Assembly: GCF_008711325.1 (NCBI RefSeq) | Contig: NZ_VXDB01000019.1 | Location: 1-64,000, forward strand | Length of the DNA stretch: 64,000 nucleotides | Reading direction: 5' to 3' | From: Roseibium sediminis | Lineage (GTDB): Bacteria > Pseudomonadota > Alphaproteobacteria > Rhizobiales > Stappiaceae | Shown: positions 44,826 to 53,637 of the stretch, piece after piece | How the letters are laid out: each line of letters begins with the position of its first letter | Numbering within the stretch: the stretch's first letter is position 1 | Made by a program: the position numbers and the translations under genes | The notes under the pieces: generated by a model | The model's input: the letters and a program-made list of their open reading frames with translations, nothing else | The model's database searches: none | What the model was told of the DNA's origin: nothing

Positions 44826-47169
44826 CATGACCGCTTCGGATGAAAACCTAGCCCATGTGCGCAAATCGCTGAAACACGATAGCGCTGACAAGCATGTTGC
44901 GGGAACAGCGACCTATATCGATGATATTCCCGAGCCGGAAGGAACGCTTCATGTTGTTCCGGTTTGGTCGAAAAAGGCGATACGCGCCAATATCTTGTCG
45001 GTAAATGTTGAGAAGGCGATTCAGGTTCCGGGCGTGGTCGCCATCCTGACGAAGGACGACATTCCCGGTATCAACGATTGCTCTGCTGCTATGGGAGATG
45101 ATCCTGTGTTGGCGGAGGGCGAGATCCAGTTCTTTGGTCAGGCCGTTTGTGCCATCGTCGCCGAGACGCGGGACATCGCACGGCGCGCCGCGCTTCTGGT
45201 CGACATCGCGTTCGAACCAATGACGCCGATCTTGACCCAGGAAGATGCCGTAGCTGCAGACACGACCGTGTTGCCGGACTATCAGTTCCGTCGCGGGTCT
45301 CCGGAAACCGGTTTGACCGGAGCCGAGCACAATCTCTCCGGAGTGATGCGGATTGGCGGTCAGGAGCACTTCTACCTGGAGGGCCAGATTGCCATGGCCA
45401 TTCCTCAGGAAGATGGCGGTATGTTCGTCCATACTTCCACCCAGCATCCGACCGAAGTTCAGCATACGGTGGCCAAGGTTCTTGGCGTTCCCGACGCGGC
45501 CGTCACTGCCGAAGTGCGCCGTATGGGCGGCGGGTTTGGGGGCAAGGAATCCCAGGCAAATCAGTGGGCTGCGCTGGCATCGCTCGCCGCGGCGAAAACT
45601 GGCCGGGCCTGCAAGATGCGCCTTGATCGTGATGACGATATGATCATGACCGGCAAGCGGCACGATTTCCGGGTTGAATGGCAGGTCGGGCATGACCGTG
45701 AAGGGCGCATTCGCGCTGTTGACCTCAATTTCCTGTCTCGATGCGGATATTCTGCGGACCTGTCTCTCGGAGTGAATGATCGGACGCTGTTTCACGCAGA
45801 TTCCAGCTATTTCTATCCCGACGCCTCAATTCGCAGCCGCCGTCTGAAAACGGACACCTGTTCGAACACGGCGTTCCGGGGTTTTGGCGGTCCGCAAGGC
45901 ATGCTCGCAGCTGAACGGTTGATCGATGCCATTGCGATCACGCTTGGCAAGGACCCGCTGGATGTTCGCAAGCTCAATTTCTATGATGGCGAGCGCAACG
46001 TCACGCCTTACGGCATGCCGGTGGAAGAGCATGAGGTCATGCATGACCTCATCGACAAGCTTGAGGCAAGTTCCGATTACCGGGCGCGCCGCGAGGCCGT
46101 GAAAGCGTTCAACGCCAATAGTCCGGTTCTGAAGAAAGGGCTGGCGCTTACACCGGTCAAATTCGGTATTTCATTCACGCTGAAGCATCTCAATCAGGCG
46201 GGCGCGCTCGTTCATCTCTACACGGATGGGTCGATTCACCTGAACCACGGCGGCACCGAGATGGGGCAGGGCCTTTACCAGAAGGTTGCCCAGGTCGTTG
46301 CAGATGAGTTCGGTGTCACGTTGGACAAGGTGCGGATCACCGCGACCAACACGTCCAAGGTGCCGAACACCGGTCCGACAGCTGCGTCCTCCGGAACCGA
46401 TCTCAATGCCATGGCGGCAAAAAAGGCCGCAGAAGTGATCAAGGGGCGTCTGGTCGAGTTCCTGTGCGCTGAGCACAAAGTCACGCCAGATCTGGTGCGT
46501 TTTGAAAACAACAAGGTGATTGTGGGCGAAAAGTCCTTCCGCCTGGCGGAAGTGGCAAAGGCTGCTCATATGGCGCGCATCCAGATGTCCCATGCGGGGT
46601 TCTATGCGACGCCGGGGATCACCTGGGATCGTGAGACGATTACCGGGCGCCCATTCTATTACTTTGCGTTTGGCGGAGCCTGCGCCGAGGTCACCATCGA
46701 CACGATGACCGGCGAAATGACGGTGGATCGTGTCGACATCCTGCATGACGTCGGACATTCGCTGAACCCGGCCATCGACATTGGGCAGATTGAAGGCGGC
46801 TTTGTGCAGGGTATGGGCTGGCTGACCACCGAGGAACTGTGGTGGGACGAGCAGGGGCGTTTGCGCACCCACGCGCCGTCTACCTACAAGATCCCGACGG
46901 CATCGGACATACCTGCAGACTTCAATGTCAATCTCTATCAGGGACGCGGAAATCCGCAGGAGACGATCTATCGGTCCAAGGCAGTCGGGGAACCGCCGGT
47001 CATGCTGGCCAACGCGGTCTTCTGCGCCATCAACGATGCTGTCGCCAGCCTCAAACCCGGTGTTGTGCCGGACCTCAATGCACCTGCCACTCCGGAAGCC
47101 ATCATGAAGGCCGTTCGCTACATGAGGACTGCCAAGGTATCTGCTCATGCCGAAGGTGGAGCCGAGTGA
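44809..47169 (+). CDS. xdhB: Xanthine dehydrogenase molybdenum-binding subunit XdhB
   Basis: The 786-residue subunit hydroxylates hypoxanthine and xanthine to urate at the molybdopterin site. GGGFGGKESQ, FRGFGGPQGML, HGGTEMGQGLYQK and the catalytic Glu in KAVGEPPVMLANA are present. It has the bacterial two-subunit size and arrangement with XdhA. ATG 44809 is set by GGGAGG seven bases upstream, inside the end of xdhA. Its stop overlaps the xdhC start. Confidence 0.95.
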   Translation: MTAPHNMTASDENLAHVRKSLKHDSADKHVAGTATYIDDIPEPEGTLHVVPVWSKKAIRANILSVNVEKAIQVPGVVAILTKDDIPGINDCSAAMGDDPVLAEGEIQFFGQAVCAIVAETRDIARRAALLVDIAFEPMTPILTQEDAVAADTTVLPDYQFRRGSPETGLTGAEHNLSGVMRIGGQEHFYLEGQIAMAIPQEDGGMFVHTSTQHPTEVQHTVAKVLGVPDAAVTAEVRRMGGGFGGKESQANQWAALASLAAAKTGRACKMRLDRDDDMIMTGKRHDFRVEWQVGHDREGRIRAVDLNFLSRCGYSADLSLGVNDRTLFHADSSYFYPDASIRSRRLKTDTCSNTAFRGFGGPQGMLAAERLIDAIAITLGKDPLDVRKLNFYDGERNVTPYGMPVEEHEVMHDLIDKLEASSDYRARREAVKAFNANSPVLKKGLALTPVKFGISFTLKHLNQAGALVHLYTDGSIHLNHGGTEMGQGLYQKVAQVVADEFGVTLDKVRITATNTSKVPNTGPTAASSGTDLNAMAAKKAAEVIKGRLVEFLCAEHKVTPDLVRFENNKVIVGEKSFRLAEVAKAAHMARIQMSHAGFYATPGITWDRETITGRPFYYFAFGGACAEVTIDTMTGEMTVDRVDILHDVGHSLNPAIDIGQIEGGFVQGMGWLTTEELWWDEQGRLRTHAPSTYKIPTASDIPADFNVNLYQGRGNPQETIYRSKAVGEPPVMLANAVFCAINDAVASLKPGVVPDLNAPATPEAIMKAVRYMRTAKVSAHAEGGAE

Positions 47170-48161
47170 TGATCGTTTGGGGACACATTGCCAGACTTCT
47201 TGAGCAGCAACCGGCGTGTGTCCTCGTAACCGTTGCCTCTGTCGCGGGGTCTACGCCGCGCGAAGTCGGGGCCCGCATGATTGTGCGGGAAGACGGTGGC
47301 TATCACGGCACGATCGGCGGCGGAACACTGGAGTTCGAAGCAATCCGCATCGCACGGGAAGCCTTGCGGCAGCAGGAAACGGGACTGCGGATCAGACGTA
47401 TGTCCCTTGGACCGGATCTTGGCCAATGTTGTGGCGGCTCCGTGGAGATGGCCTTCGAAGTTGTGAAGGCTTCTCAGCTGGAAGCTGCACGCCAATTTGC
47501 AGAGCTTGAATATCTGGGCGGCGAGTTCTCGACCGTCGCCAAGGTGGCAGATGGACCACTTATCCGAGGCCTTGTAGCTGAAACGGGAACGAAATCCCGG
47601 TTTACGCTCAAGGACGGTGATCTGACTGAAACCTTTGGGCAAAAACGTCAGTCGGTGTTTCTGTTTGGTGCAGGGCATGTCGGCAAGGCTGTGGTCCTCG
47701 CGCTCGCTCCCTTGCCGTTTCGGGTGACCTGGATCGATTCCCGGATAGAGATCTTTCCGGCTGCTGTGCCTGCAAATGTACAAATGGTCCATCAGTCTCG
47801 TCCGGAATGCGCGCTGGAGAGCGCTCCGGATGGTGCTTTCGTACTGGCCATGACCCATTGCCACGCCATGGATGAGGAGATCATGGCGGCGGCGTTGATG
47901 CAGCAGCGCTTCGCGTTATGCGGGGTCATTGGCAGCAAGACAAAACGTGCGCGGTTCAGAAAACGTCTGAAACAGCGCGGACTTTCCGACAGTCTTCTGT
48001 CCGAAATGGTCTGCCCGATCGGGGTGCCAACGATCAGATCCAAGCATCCGGCGGCGATAGCAGCAGGCATTGCGGTCGATTTGTTGCAACGGGAGGAAAC
48101 CGCTCATCAACAGGCGGACCAACCAGAGGGACTTGAAAACATAAGAACTTTCAGCCGATAA
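47169..48161 (+). CDS. xdhC: Xanthine dehydrogenase accessory factor XdhC
   Basis: The 330-residue protein belongs to the XdhC/CoxI family, which binds the molybdenum cofactor, has it sulfurated and inserts it into XdhB. VTVASVAGSTPREVGARMIV and GTIGGGTLE mark the N-terminal domain; VFLFGAGHVGKAVVLAL is the Rossmann-like C-terminal domain; LCGVIGSKTKRARF is also conserved. ATG 47169 shares one base with the xdhB stop. A longer frame back to 46839 lies within xdhB and is rejected. Confidence 0.93.
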   Translation: MIVWGHIARLLEQQPACVLVTVASVAGSTPREVGARMIVREDGGYHGTIGGGTLEFEAIRIAREALRQQETGLRIRRMSLGPDLGQCCGGSVEMAFEVVKASQLEAARQFAELEYLGGEFSTVAKVADGPLIRGLVAETGTKSRFTLKDGDLTETFGQKRQSVFLFGAGHVGKAVVLALAPLPFRVTWIDSRIEIFPAAVPANVQMVHQSRPECALESAPDGAFVLAMTHCHAMDEEIMAAALMQQRFALCGVIGSKTKRARFRKRLKQRGLSDSLLSEMVCPIGVPTIRSKHPAAIAAGIAVDLLQREETAHQQADQPEGLENIRTFSR

Positions 48162-48187
48162 CTCGGCAAACAATTGGGGGTGACCAG

Positions 48188-49771
48188 GTGACAGACATGT
48201 CAATGGCGGGGGAGGAGAACCGCGCCGAGGTCCGGAAGCGTTCTGAAACGGGAACGTTGCTCGATGCGCGCGGGTTGACCAAGCGCTTCGGGGACATTCT
48301 GGCGAATGACCTTGTAGATCTTGCGATCAACAAGGGGGAAATACATGCCTTGCTCGGTGAAAACGGGGCGGGCAAATCGACCTTGGTCAAAATGTTTTAC
48401 GGATCCCTTGAGCCTGATGCCGGTGCAATCAACTGGCAAGGGGAAAGGGTCACGATCACCAGTCCCGCCGTCGCACGATCGCTCGGCATTGGCATGGTGT
48501 TTCAGCACTTCTCGTTGTTTGAAGCCCTCACCGTGGTCGAGAATATTGCGTTGGCGCTCGAAGGCGCTGGCGACATGAAGGCACTGGCGCAACGTATCGA
48601 GGATGTCTCTACGGAATATGGCCTGCCTCTCGACCCGAACGCGGTTGTTGCCGACTTGCCCGTGGGCATTCGTCAACGTATTGAAATCGTACGGTGTCTT
48701 CTTCAAGAACCGCGCCTCATCATCATGGATGAACCGACATCGGTTCTGACACCGCAAGAAGCCGACAAGCTCTTTCTGACCTTGCAGCGGCTTGCGAGCG
48801 AGGGCTGTGCGGTCCTCTACATTTCTCACCGTTTGGAAGAAGTTCAACGGATTTGCCATCACGCGACAATCCTGCGCCATGGCAAGGTCGTTCGCGAATG
48901 CGATCCGTCCAAGGAAACACCGGCATCGCTTGCGCGCATGATGGTTGGTACCGAGGTCATGGGCGTTTCGCTAGGGGCGCATCAGGCCTCCGGTGGTGCC
49001 GTTCGCCTTGGAATTTCCAACCTCAGTGCAAAACCCGGTACTCCTTTTGCGACCGAGCTTCGCAGCATTAACCTCGGCGTTCGCGCTGGTGAAGTGATTG
49101 CGATTGCAGGTGTTGCTGGCAATGGACAGGGCGAATTGTTTGATGCCATATCCGGCGAAATGCCGGTGGGCCGCGACATGATCCGACTTGATGACGAAGC
49201 TTGTGGCCATCGTGGAGTTAATTGGCGGCGGCGCAAGAACGCTGCTTTTGTGCCCGAGGAGCGTCTGGGGCATGGTGCCGTACCCGGCATGAAACTTTCG
49301 GAGAACATTGTCCTGACCCGCCACGGGACTGGTGACGGACTTGCCAGCGGAGGCTTCGTCTCCACGGCCAAGGCCGGCGAAATGGAACAGCGGATCAAGG
49401 CCAAATACGACGTGCGTATGAGCCATGATGATCCGGAAGCGCGCTCCCTTTCCGGCGGCAACCTGCAGAAGTTTGTGGTCGGCCGAGAGCTCGATCGAAA
49501 GCCGGGTGTTCTGGTTGTAAACCAGCCGACATGGGGCGTGGACGCTGGTGCGGCTGCACTGATCCGTCAGGCGTTGATCGATCTCGCCCGGTCCGGTTCA
49601 GCCGTCCTTGTCATCAGTCAGGATCTGGATGAGATCTTTGAGATTGCCGACCGGATTGCCGTGATATCGCGCGGCTATCTTTCGGAACCGGAAGACGCCA
49701 GAAAAATGACCCGCGAACGCATCGGCCTTTTGATGGCCGGTGGGGCGGAAACGACAGCGGGGGCAGCGTGA
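48188..49771 (+). CDS. ABC transporter ATP-binding protein (two-domain, nucleoside/purine BMP type)
   Basis: The 527-residue protein contains two fused ABC ATPase domains. The first has Walker A LLGENGAGKSTLVKM (about residue 57) and Walker B LIIMDEPTSVLTPQEA. The second has the atypical loop IAGVAGNGQGELFDAI and SLSGGNLQKFVVGREL as its signature; the weaker second site is normal for RbsA/NupA-type proteins. With the two permeases and the BMP-type binding protein downstream it forms a complete nucleoside or purine importer. The start is GTG 48188, or ATG 48197, 26 bases after xdhC. Confidence 0.93.
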   Translation: MTDMSMAGEENRAEVRKRSETGTLLDARGLTKRFGDILANDLVDLAINKGEIHALLGENGAGKSTLVKMFYGSLEPDAGAINWQGERVTITSPAVARSLGIGMVFQHFSLFEALTVVENIALALEGAGDMKALAQRIEDVSTEYGLPLDPNAVVADLPVGIRQRIEIVRCLLQEPRLIIMDEPTSVLTPQEADKLFLTLQRLASEGCAVLYISHRLEEVQRICHHATILRHGKVVRECDPSKETPASLARMMVGTEVMGVSLGAHQASGGAVRLGISNLSAKPGTPFATELRSINLGVRAGEVIAIAGVAGNGQGELFDAISGEMPVGRDMIRLDDEACGHRGVNWRRRKNAAFVPEERLGHGAVPGMKLSENIVLTRHGTGDGLASGGFVSTAKAGEMEQRIKAKYDVRMSHDDPEARSLSGGNLQKFVVGRELDRKPGVLVVNQPTWGVDAGAAALIRQALIDLARSGSAVLVISQDLDEIFEIADRIAVISRGYLSEPEDARKMTRERIGLLMAGGAETTAGAA

Positions 49772-50865
49772 TGCGTATCGAACTCGTCAAACGCAAGGAA
49801 CACAGTTCGCTGATGACCTTGCTCTCGCCGCTGGTGGCTGTTGGGCTCACGCTTGTCGCTGCCGCAATACTCTTCACCATCAGCGGCAAGGATCCGTTGC
49901 TCGGTCTCTACAAGTTCTTCATCGAGCCGCTGACAGATACGTGGTCCCTGCAGGAAATCATCGTCAAGGCGACACCCCTTGTGCTGATCGCCTGTGGTCT
50001 TTCGGTCTGCTACCTGTCCAACAACTGGAACATTGGAGCGGAAGGCCAATTCGTCTTCGGAGCGCTTTGCGGTTCCTTCCTTCCGGTGATCTTTCCGGAG
50101 TTTGCCAATGGCGCAACCCTGCCGATGATGTTGCTCTTCGGAGCGGCGGGCGGTGCGGCGTGGGCGATGATCCCGGCACTCTTGAAGACGCGATTCAACA
50201 CCAACGAGATCCTGACAAGCCTGATGCTTGTGTATGTGGCCGGGTTGCTACTTGATTATCTGGTGCGTGGTCCGTGGCGTGATCCGGGTGGCTACAACTT
50301 CCCGGAATCGCGGATCTTCTCCGATGCGGCAACGCTTCCGGTAATCGGTGACGGACGTATGAGCATCTCCGCTCCGATCGCCGTTATCGTGGTGATCGTG
50401 TTGGCGGTGGTCCTTGCCAAGACCTTGAAGGGTTTCGAAATCCGCGTCATGGGTGAAAGCCCGCGTGCGGGTAGTTTCGCCGGGTTTTCTGCCAAGCGAC
50501 TGACCATTTTCGCCTTTGCGCTTTCCGGCGCGCTGGCCGGGGTTGCCGGAACAATGGAAGTCTCCGGGTCGCTGAACCAGCTGTTGCCGTCGATCTCGCC
50601 GGGGTATGGCTTCACAGCGATCATCGTTGCCTTCCTCGGACGGTTGAATCCGGTCGGTATCCTGATTGCCGGGTTTGTTCTGGCGCTGTCCTATATCGGC
50701 GGCGAAGCCGTGCAGGCGTCGATGGGCGTGTCCGACAAAATCGCGAGCGTCATTCAGGGGCTGCTGCTGTTCTTCGTGCTCGCCTGTGACACGTTCATTC
50801 TTTACAAGCTTCGCTTCGTCAAGAAGCGCAAGGCTGTTGCAATCGGGGAGGCGTCCCATGTTTGA
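49771..50865 (+). CDS. ABC transporter permease (BMP/nucleoside type, first)
   Basis: The 364-residue membrane protein has about ten helices and belongs to the BPD_transp_2 permeases. VLIACGLSVCYLSNNWNIGAEGQF is the hallmark N-terminal stretch of the NupB/YufP group, and IRVMGESPRAGSFAGF is the coupling loop facing the ATPase. ATG 49771 overlaps the ATPase stop (TGATG). It overlaps the next permease by eight bases, so the set is translationally coupled. Confidence 0.92.
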   Translation: MRIELVKRKEHSSLMTLLSPLVAVGLTLVAAAILFTISGKDPLLGLYKFFIEPLTDTWSLQEIIVKATPLVLIACGLSVCYLSNNWNIGAEGQFVFGALCGSFLPVIFPEFANGATLPMMLLFGAAGGAAWAMIPALLKTRFNTNEILTSLMLVYVAGLLLDYLVRGPWRDPGGYNFPESRIFSDAATLPVIGDGRMSISAPIAVIVVIVLAVVLAKTLKGFEIRVMGESPRAGSFAGFSAKRLTIFAFALSGALAGVAGTMEVSGSLNQLLPSISPGYGFTAIIVAFLGRLNPVGILIAGFVLALSYIGGEAVQASMGVSDKIASVIQGLLLFFVLACDTFILYKLRFVKKRKAVAIGEASHV

Positions 50866-51772
50866 AGCTGTTCTTCTGACGGTCATCACCGCTGCCACGC
50901 CGCTCCTGATCGCTGCGATCGGCGAGCTGGTGGTTGAACGCTCCGGCGTACTCAATCTCGGTGTTGAGGGCATGATGATCATGGGGGCTGTCGTCGGCTT
51001 TGCCGTCGCCAACCAGACTGGATCTGGAACCCTTGGCGTCGTTGCTGCAATCATAGCCGGAATGGCGATGTCAGCCCTGTTCGGGTTTCTGGTTCTGGTG
51101 CTTGTCACCAATCAGGTGGCCAGCGGCCTGTCCTTGACGATCCTTGGTCTTGGCCTTTCGGGCATGATCGGTGAGGCCTTCATCGGTGTTCCGGGGCTGA
51201 GATTGCCGGAACTCTATATTCCGGTCCTCTCGGAAATTCCGTTCATCGGGCCAGTGTTTTTCCAGCAGGATGCGGTGGTGTATCTTGGCTTCGCGCTGGT
51301 GTTTGCCGTCAGCTACGTGTTGTTCAAGACAAGGGCAGGGCTGGTGCTACGCGCTGTCGGAGACAACCACACCTCCGCCCATGCGCTCGGCTACTCGGTT
51401 GTGCGAGTTCGCTTCCTTGCCATCCTGTTTGGCGGAGCCTGCGCAGGGTTGGCCGGAGCGTATATGTCTCTGGCTTATACGCCGCAGTGGGTTGAAAACA
51501 TGACGGCAGGACGAGGCTGGATCGCGTTGGCGCTGGTGGTGTTTGCGTCCTGGTTGCCGTTCCGCGTTGTGGCTGGTGCCTATCTGTTCGGCGCCGTGAC
51601 CGTGCTTACCTTCCATGCGCAGGCACAGGGGCTTGGAATACCGTCCCAGTTCCTCTCAAGCTTGCCATATCTTGCAACTATCGCTGTCTTGGTGTTGATT
51701 TCAGCTAACCGCAGGCTGACTCTCGTCAATACGCCGGCTTGTCTCGGCAAGCCTTTCGTTCCGGATCGTTAA
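50858..51772 (+). CDS. ABC transporter permease (BMP/nucleoside type, second)
   Basis: The 304-residue protein has about eight helices. TAATPLLIAAIGELVVERSG, VLNLGVEGMMIMGA and LRAVGDNHTSAHALG are typical of NupC/YufQ-type permeases, which pair with the first permease. ATG 50858 has CGGGGAG upstream and lies inside the end of the first permease gene. The 59 bases to the binding-protein gene may hold a processing or attenuation site, but no clear hairpin is seen. Confidence 0.92.
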   Translation: MFEAVLLTVITAATPLLIAAIGELVVERSGVLNLGVEGMMIMGAVVGFAVANQTGSGTLGVVAAIIAGMAMSALFGFLVLVLVTNQVASGLSLTILGLGLSGMIGEAFIGVPGLRLPELYIPVLSEIPFIGPVFFQQDAVVYLGFALVFAVSYVLFKTRAGLVLRAVGDNHTSAHALGYSVVRVRFLAILFGGACAGLAGAYMSLAYTPQWVENMTAGRGWIALALVVFASWLPFRVVAGAYLFGAVTVLTFHAQAQGLGIPSQFLSSLPYLATIAVLVLISANRRLTLVNTPACLGKPFVPDR

Positions 51773-51831
51773 CTTCAACCTCGGTCGGCTTTTGGCCGGT
51801 GTAGTGAAAGTACTAAAAGGGGAATGACGTC

Positions 51832-52896
51832 ATGAAATCTATCCTGAAATCCGCTGTTGCAGCGCTCGCGCTTGCTGCCGCAGGTTCAGCGGCACAGGCC
51901 GCAGACCTCAAGGCCTGTTTCGTCTATGTTGGCCCGGTGGGCGACTTCGGCTGGTCCTACCAGCATGATCAGGGCCGTCTGGCAGTCGAAAAGCACTTCG
52001 GTGATCGTGTCGAGACAGCCTATCTGGAAAGCGTGCCGGAAGGCCCGGATGCGGAACGTGCGATCGAGCGTTTTGCCCGTGAAGGCTGTGGCCTCATCTT
52101 CACGACGTCCTTCGGCTACATGAACCCGACCATCAAGGTCGCCAAGAAGTTCCCGGATGTGAAGTTTGAGCATGCAACCGGTTACAAGACCGCCGACAAC
52201 GTTGCGACCTATAACTCCAAGTTCCATGAAGGCCGCTACATCATCGGTCAGATCGCCGGCAAGCAGTCCAAGTCAGGTGTGGCTGGTTACATCGCGTCTT
52301 TCCCGATCCCGGAAGTCGTGTCCGGCATCAACGCTTTCATGCTCGGAGCGCAGTCCGTCAATCCTGACTTCAAATTGAAAGTGGTGTGGGTCAACTCCTG
52401 GTTCGACCCGGGCAAGGAAGCTGATGCTGCCAAGGCTCTTATCGATCAGGGCGCGGACATCATTACCCAGCACACGGACTCCACGGCGCCGCTTCAGGTG
52501 GCTCAGGAGCGCGGCGTGCATGGCTTTGGTCAGGCCTCCGACATGATCAACTTCGCCAAGGATGCCCAGCTGACCGCAATCATTGACGATTGGGCACCGT
52601 ACTACATCGAACGCGTTCAGGCGGTTCTTGATGGCAAGTGGCATTCGGAAAGCACGTGGCAGGGTATCTCCCACGGCCACGTCGTCATGGCTCCGTACAC
52701 CAACCTGCCGGATGACGTTGTCGCCATGGCAAAGGAAACCGAAGCCAAGATTTCCGGCGGCTGGGAGCCTTTCACCGGGCCGATCACCAAGCAGGACGGA
52801 ACCGAGGCTGCGGCTGATGGCGTCCGTCTGGAAGACGGCGCAATTCTTGGCATGAACTGGTACGTCAAGGGCGTTGACGACAAGCTGCCGCAGTAA
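51832..52896 (+). CDS. BMP family (PnrA-like) periplasmic nucleoside/purine-binding protein
   Basis: The 354-residue protein has a signal peptide (about 23 residues, cleavage at AQA/AD) and the basic membrane protein domain. VGPVGDFGWSYQHDQGR, FTTSFGYMNPTIKVA and IITQHTDSTAPLQVAQE line the ligand pocket of PnrA-type proteins. Unlike many members there is no lipobox cysteine, so it is a free periplasmic protein. Next to xanthine dehydrogenase, the likely cargo is a purine base or nucleoside. It is the last gene before a strong terminator. Confidence 0.93.
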   Translation: MKSILKSAVAALALAAAGSAAQAADLKACFVYVGPVGDFGWSYQHDQGRLAVEKHFGDRVETAYLESVPEGPDAERAIERFAREGCGLIFTTSFGYMNPTIKVAKKFPDVKFEHATGYKTADNVATYNSKFHEGRYIIGQIAGKQSKSGVAGYIASFPIPEVVSGINAFMLGAQSVNPDFKLKVVWVNSWFDPGKEADAAKALIDQGADIITQHTDSTAPLQVAQERGVHGFGQASDMINFAKDAQLTAIIDDWAPYYIERVQAVLDGKWHSESTWQGISHGHVVMAPYTNLPDDVVAMAKETEAKISGGWEPFTGPITKQDGTEAAADGVRLEDGAILGMNWYVKGVDDKLPQ

Positions 52897-52924
52897 GCGT
52901 CAGTAAAACTCGTTAACAAGTCGA

Positions 52925-52965
52925 GGCTCCGAACCCAAGCGGTTCGGAGCCATTTTTATTTTGTT
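52925..52965 (+). terminator. Strong terminator at the end of the purine operon
   Basis: GGCTCCGAACC (52925-52935) pairs perfectly with GGTTCGGAGCC (52941-52951) around CAAGC, followed by ATTTTTATTTT. It closes the uraH-xdh-ABC unit. Confidence 0.93.
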
Positions 52966-53133
52966 CGATGCCTGCAAAAATCAATCTCTTCAAAAAATAT
53001 CAATTAAAACATATGCTTGTGTTGGGGTTTTTCGGGTTACCGTAAGATTTGCTGACATTACTTCCCGCTACGCCAGTTATCCGTTGTGATTAATGATAAT
53101 CCCTTCTCGATCATGTTCTGTGAGGAGACCAGG

Positions 53134-53619
53134 ATGGGTGGACTGGCAAAAACTGTCTTCGCCTTGTTTGTTTGCCTTCTCATGGCAGGGGGTGGGGCAT
53201 TTGCGCAGGGAAGCACCATTCTTTCTGTCTTTCGTGACTGTGACGGCCCCCAACCTCACGAGTTCAACAGAAGCGGACTGTCCTCCCTGGACCAGGTAAC
53301 AATCGAAACCTCAACGCCCTGGATCAGTGGCCGAACCCGGTTCGAAGGGCCGCTTCTTTTGGATGTTCTGGATCTAACAGGTGGTTGCGGCGAGGAGCTG
53401 GAAGTCATCGCGTTAAACGGATTTCGGGCGCGGATACCTGTTTCCGACATCCATAACTACAAACCCATTCTTGCTCTCAAGGAAAACGGCCGGTTCATGA
53501 AGGTCAGAAACCGTGGCCCGCTGTTCATCGTCTTTCCCTTTGATGATTACCCGTCGATCAATAACGAGATTTATTTCTCCCGCTCTGTATGGCAGGTGAG
53601 GGAAATTCACGTGCACTAG
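53134..53619 (+). CDS. Small periplasmic protein with sulfite-oxidase-like (molybdopterin-binding-type) fold
   Basis: The 161-residue protein has a signal peptide (about 24 residues, ending GGGAFA/QG) and a short Oxidored_molyb-like domain. LSSLDQVTIETSTPWISG, FEGPLLLDVLDL, VIALNGFRARIPVSDI and PLFIVFPFDDYP match small homologues seen next to GGDEF/EAL genes. Where true sulfite oxidases have the molybdenum-ligating Cys (CxGN type), this protein has STPW, so cofactor binding is unlikely and a ligand-binding or sensor role is more plausible. ATG 53134 with GAGGAGA upstream is preferred over upstream starts. The next gene, a membrane GGDEF/EAL protein, begins within 19 bases. Confidence 0.75.
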   Translation: MGGLAKTVFALFVCLLMAGGGAFAQGSTILSVFRDCDGPQPHEFNRSGLSSLDQVTIETSTPWISGRTRFEGPLLLDVLDLTGGCGEELEVIALNGFRARIPVSDIHNYKPILALKENGRFMKVRNRGPLFIVFPFDDYPSINNEIYFSRSVWQVREIHVH

Positions 53620-53637
53620 GTGCAACTGGATACCGTG

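Noticed and set aside
46171-47148. 325-codon and neighbouring 315-codon frames antisense to xdhB
   Set aside because: Both are shadows of the molybdenum subunit, caused by GC-biased third positions.
49100-49160. Broken second ATPase site in the ABC protein at 48188-49771
   Set aside because: The altered second Walker A loop is normal for RbsA/BMP-type two-domain ATPases.
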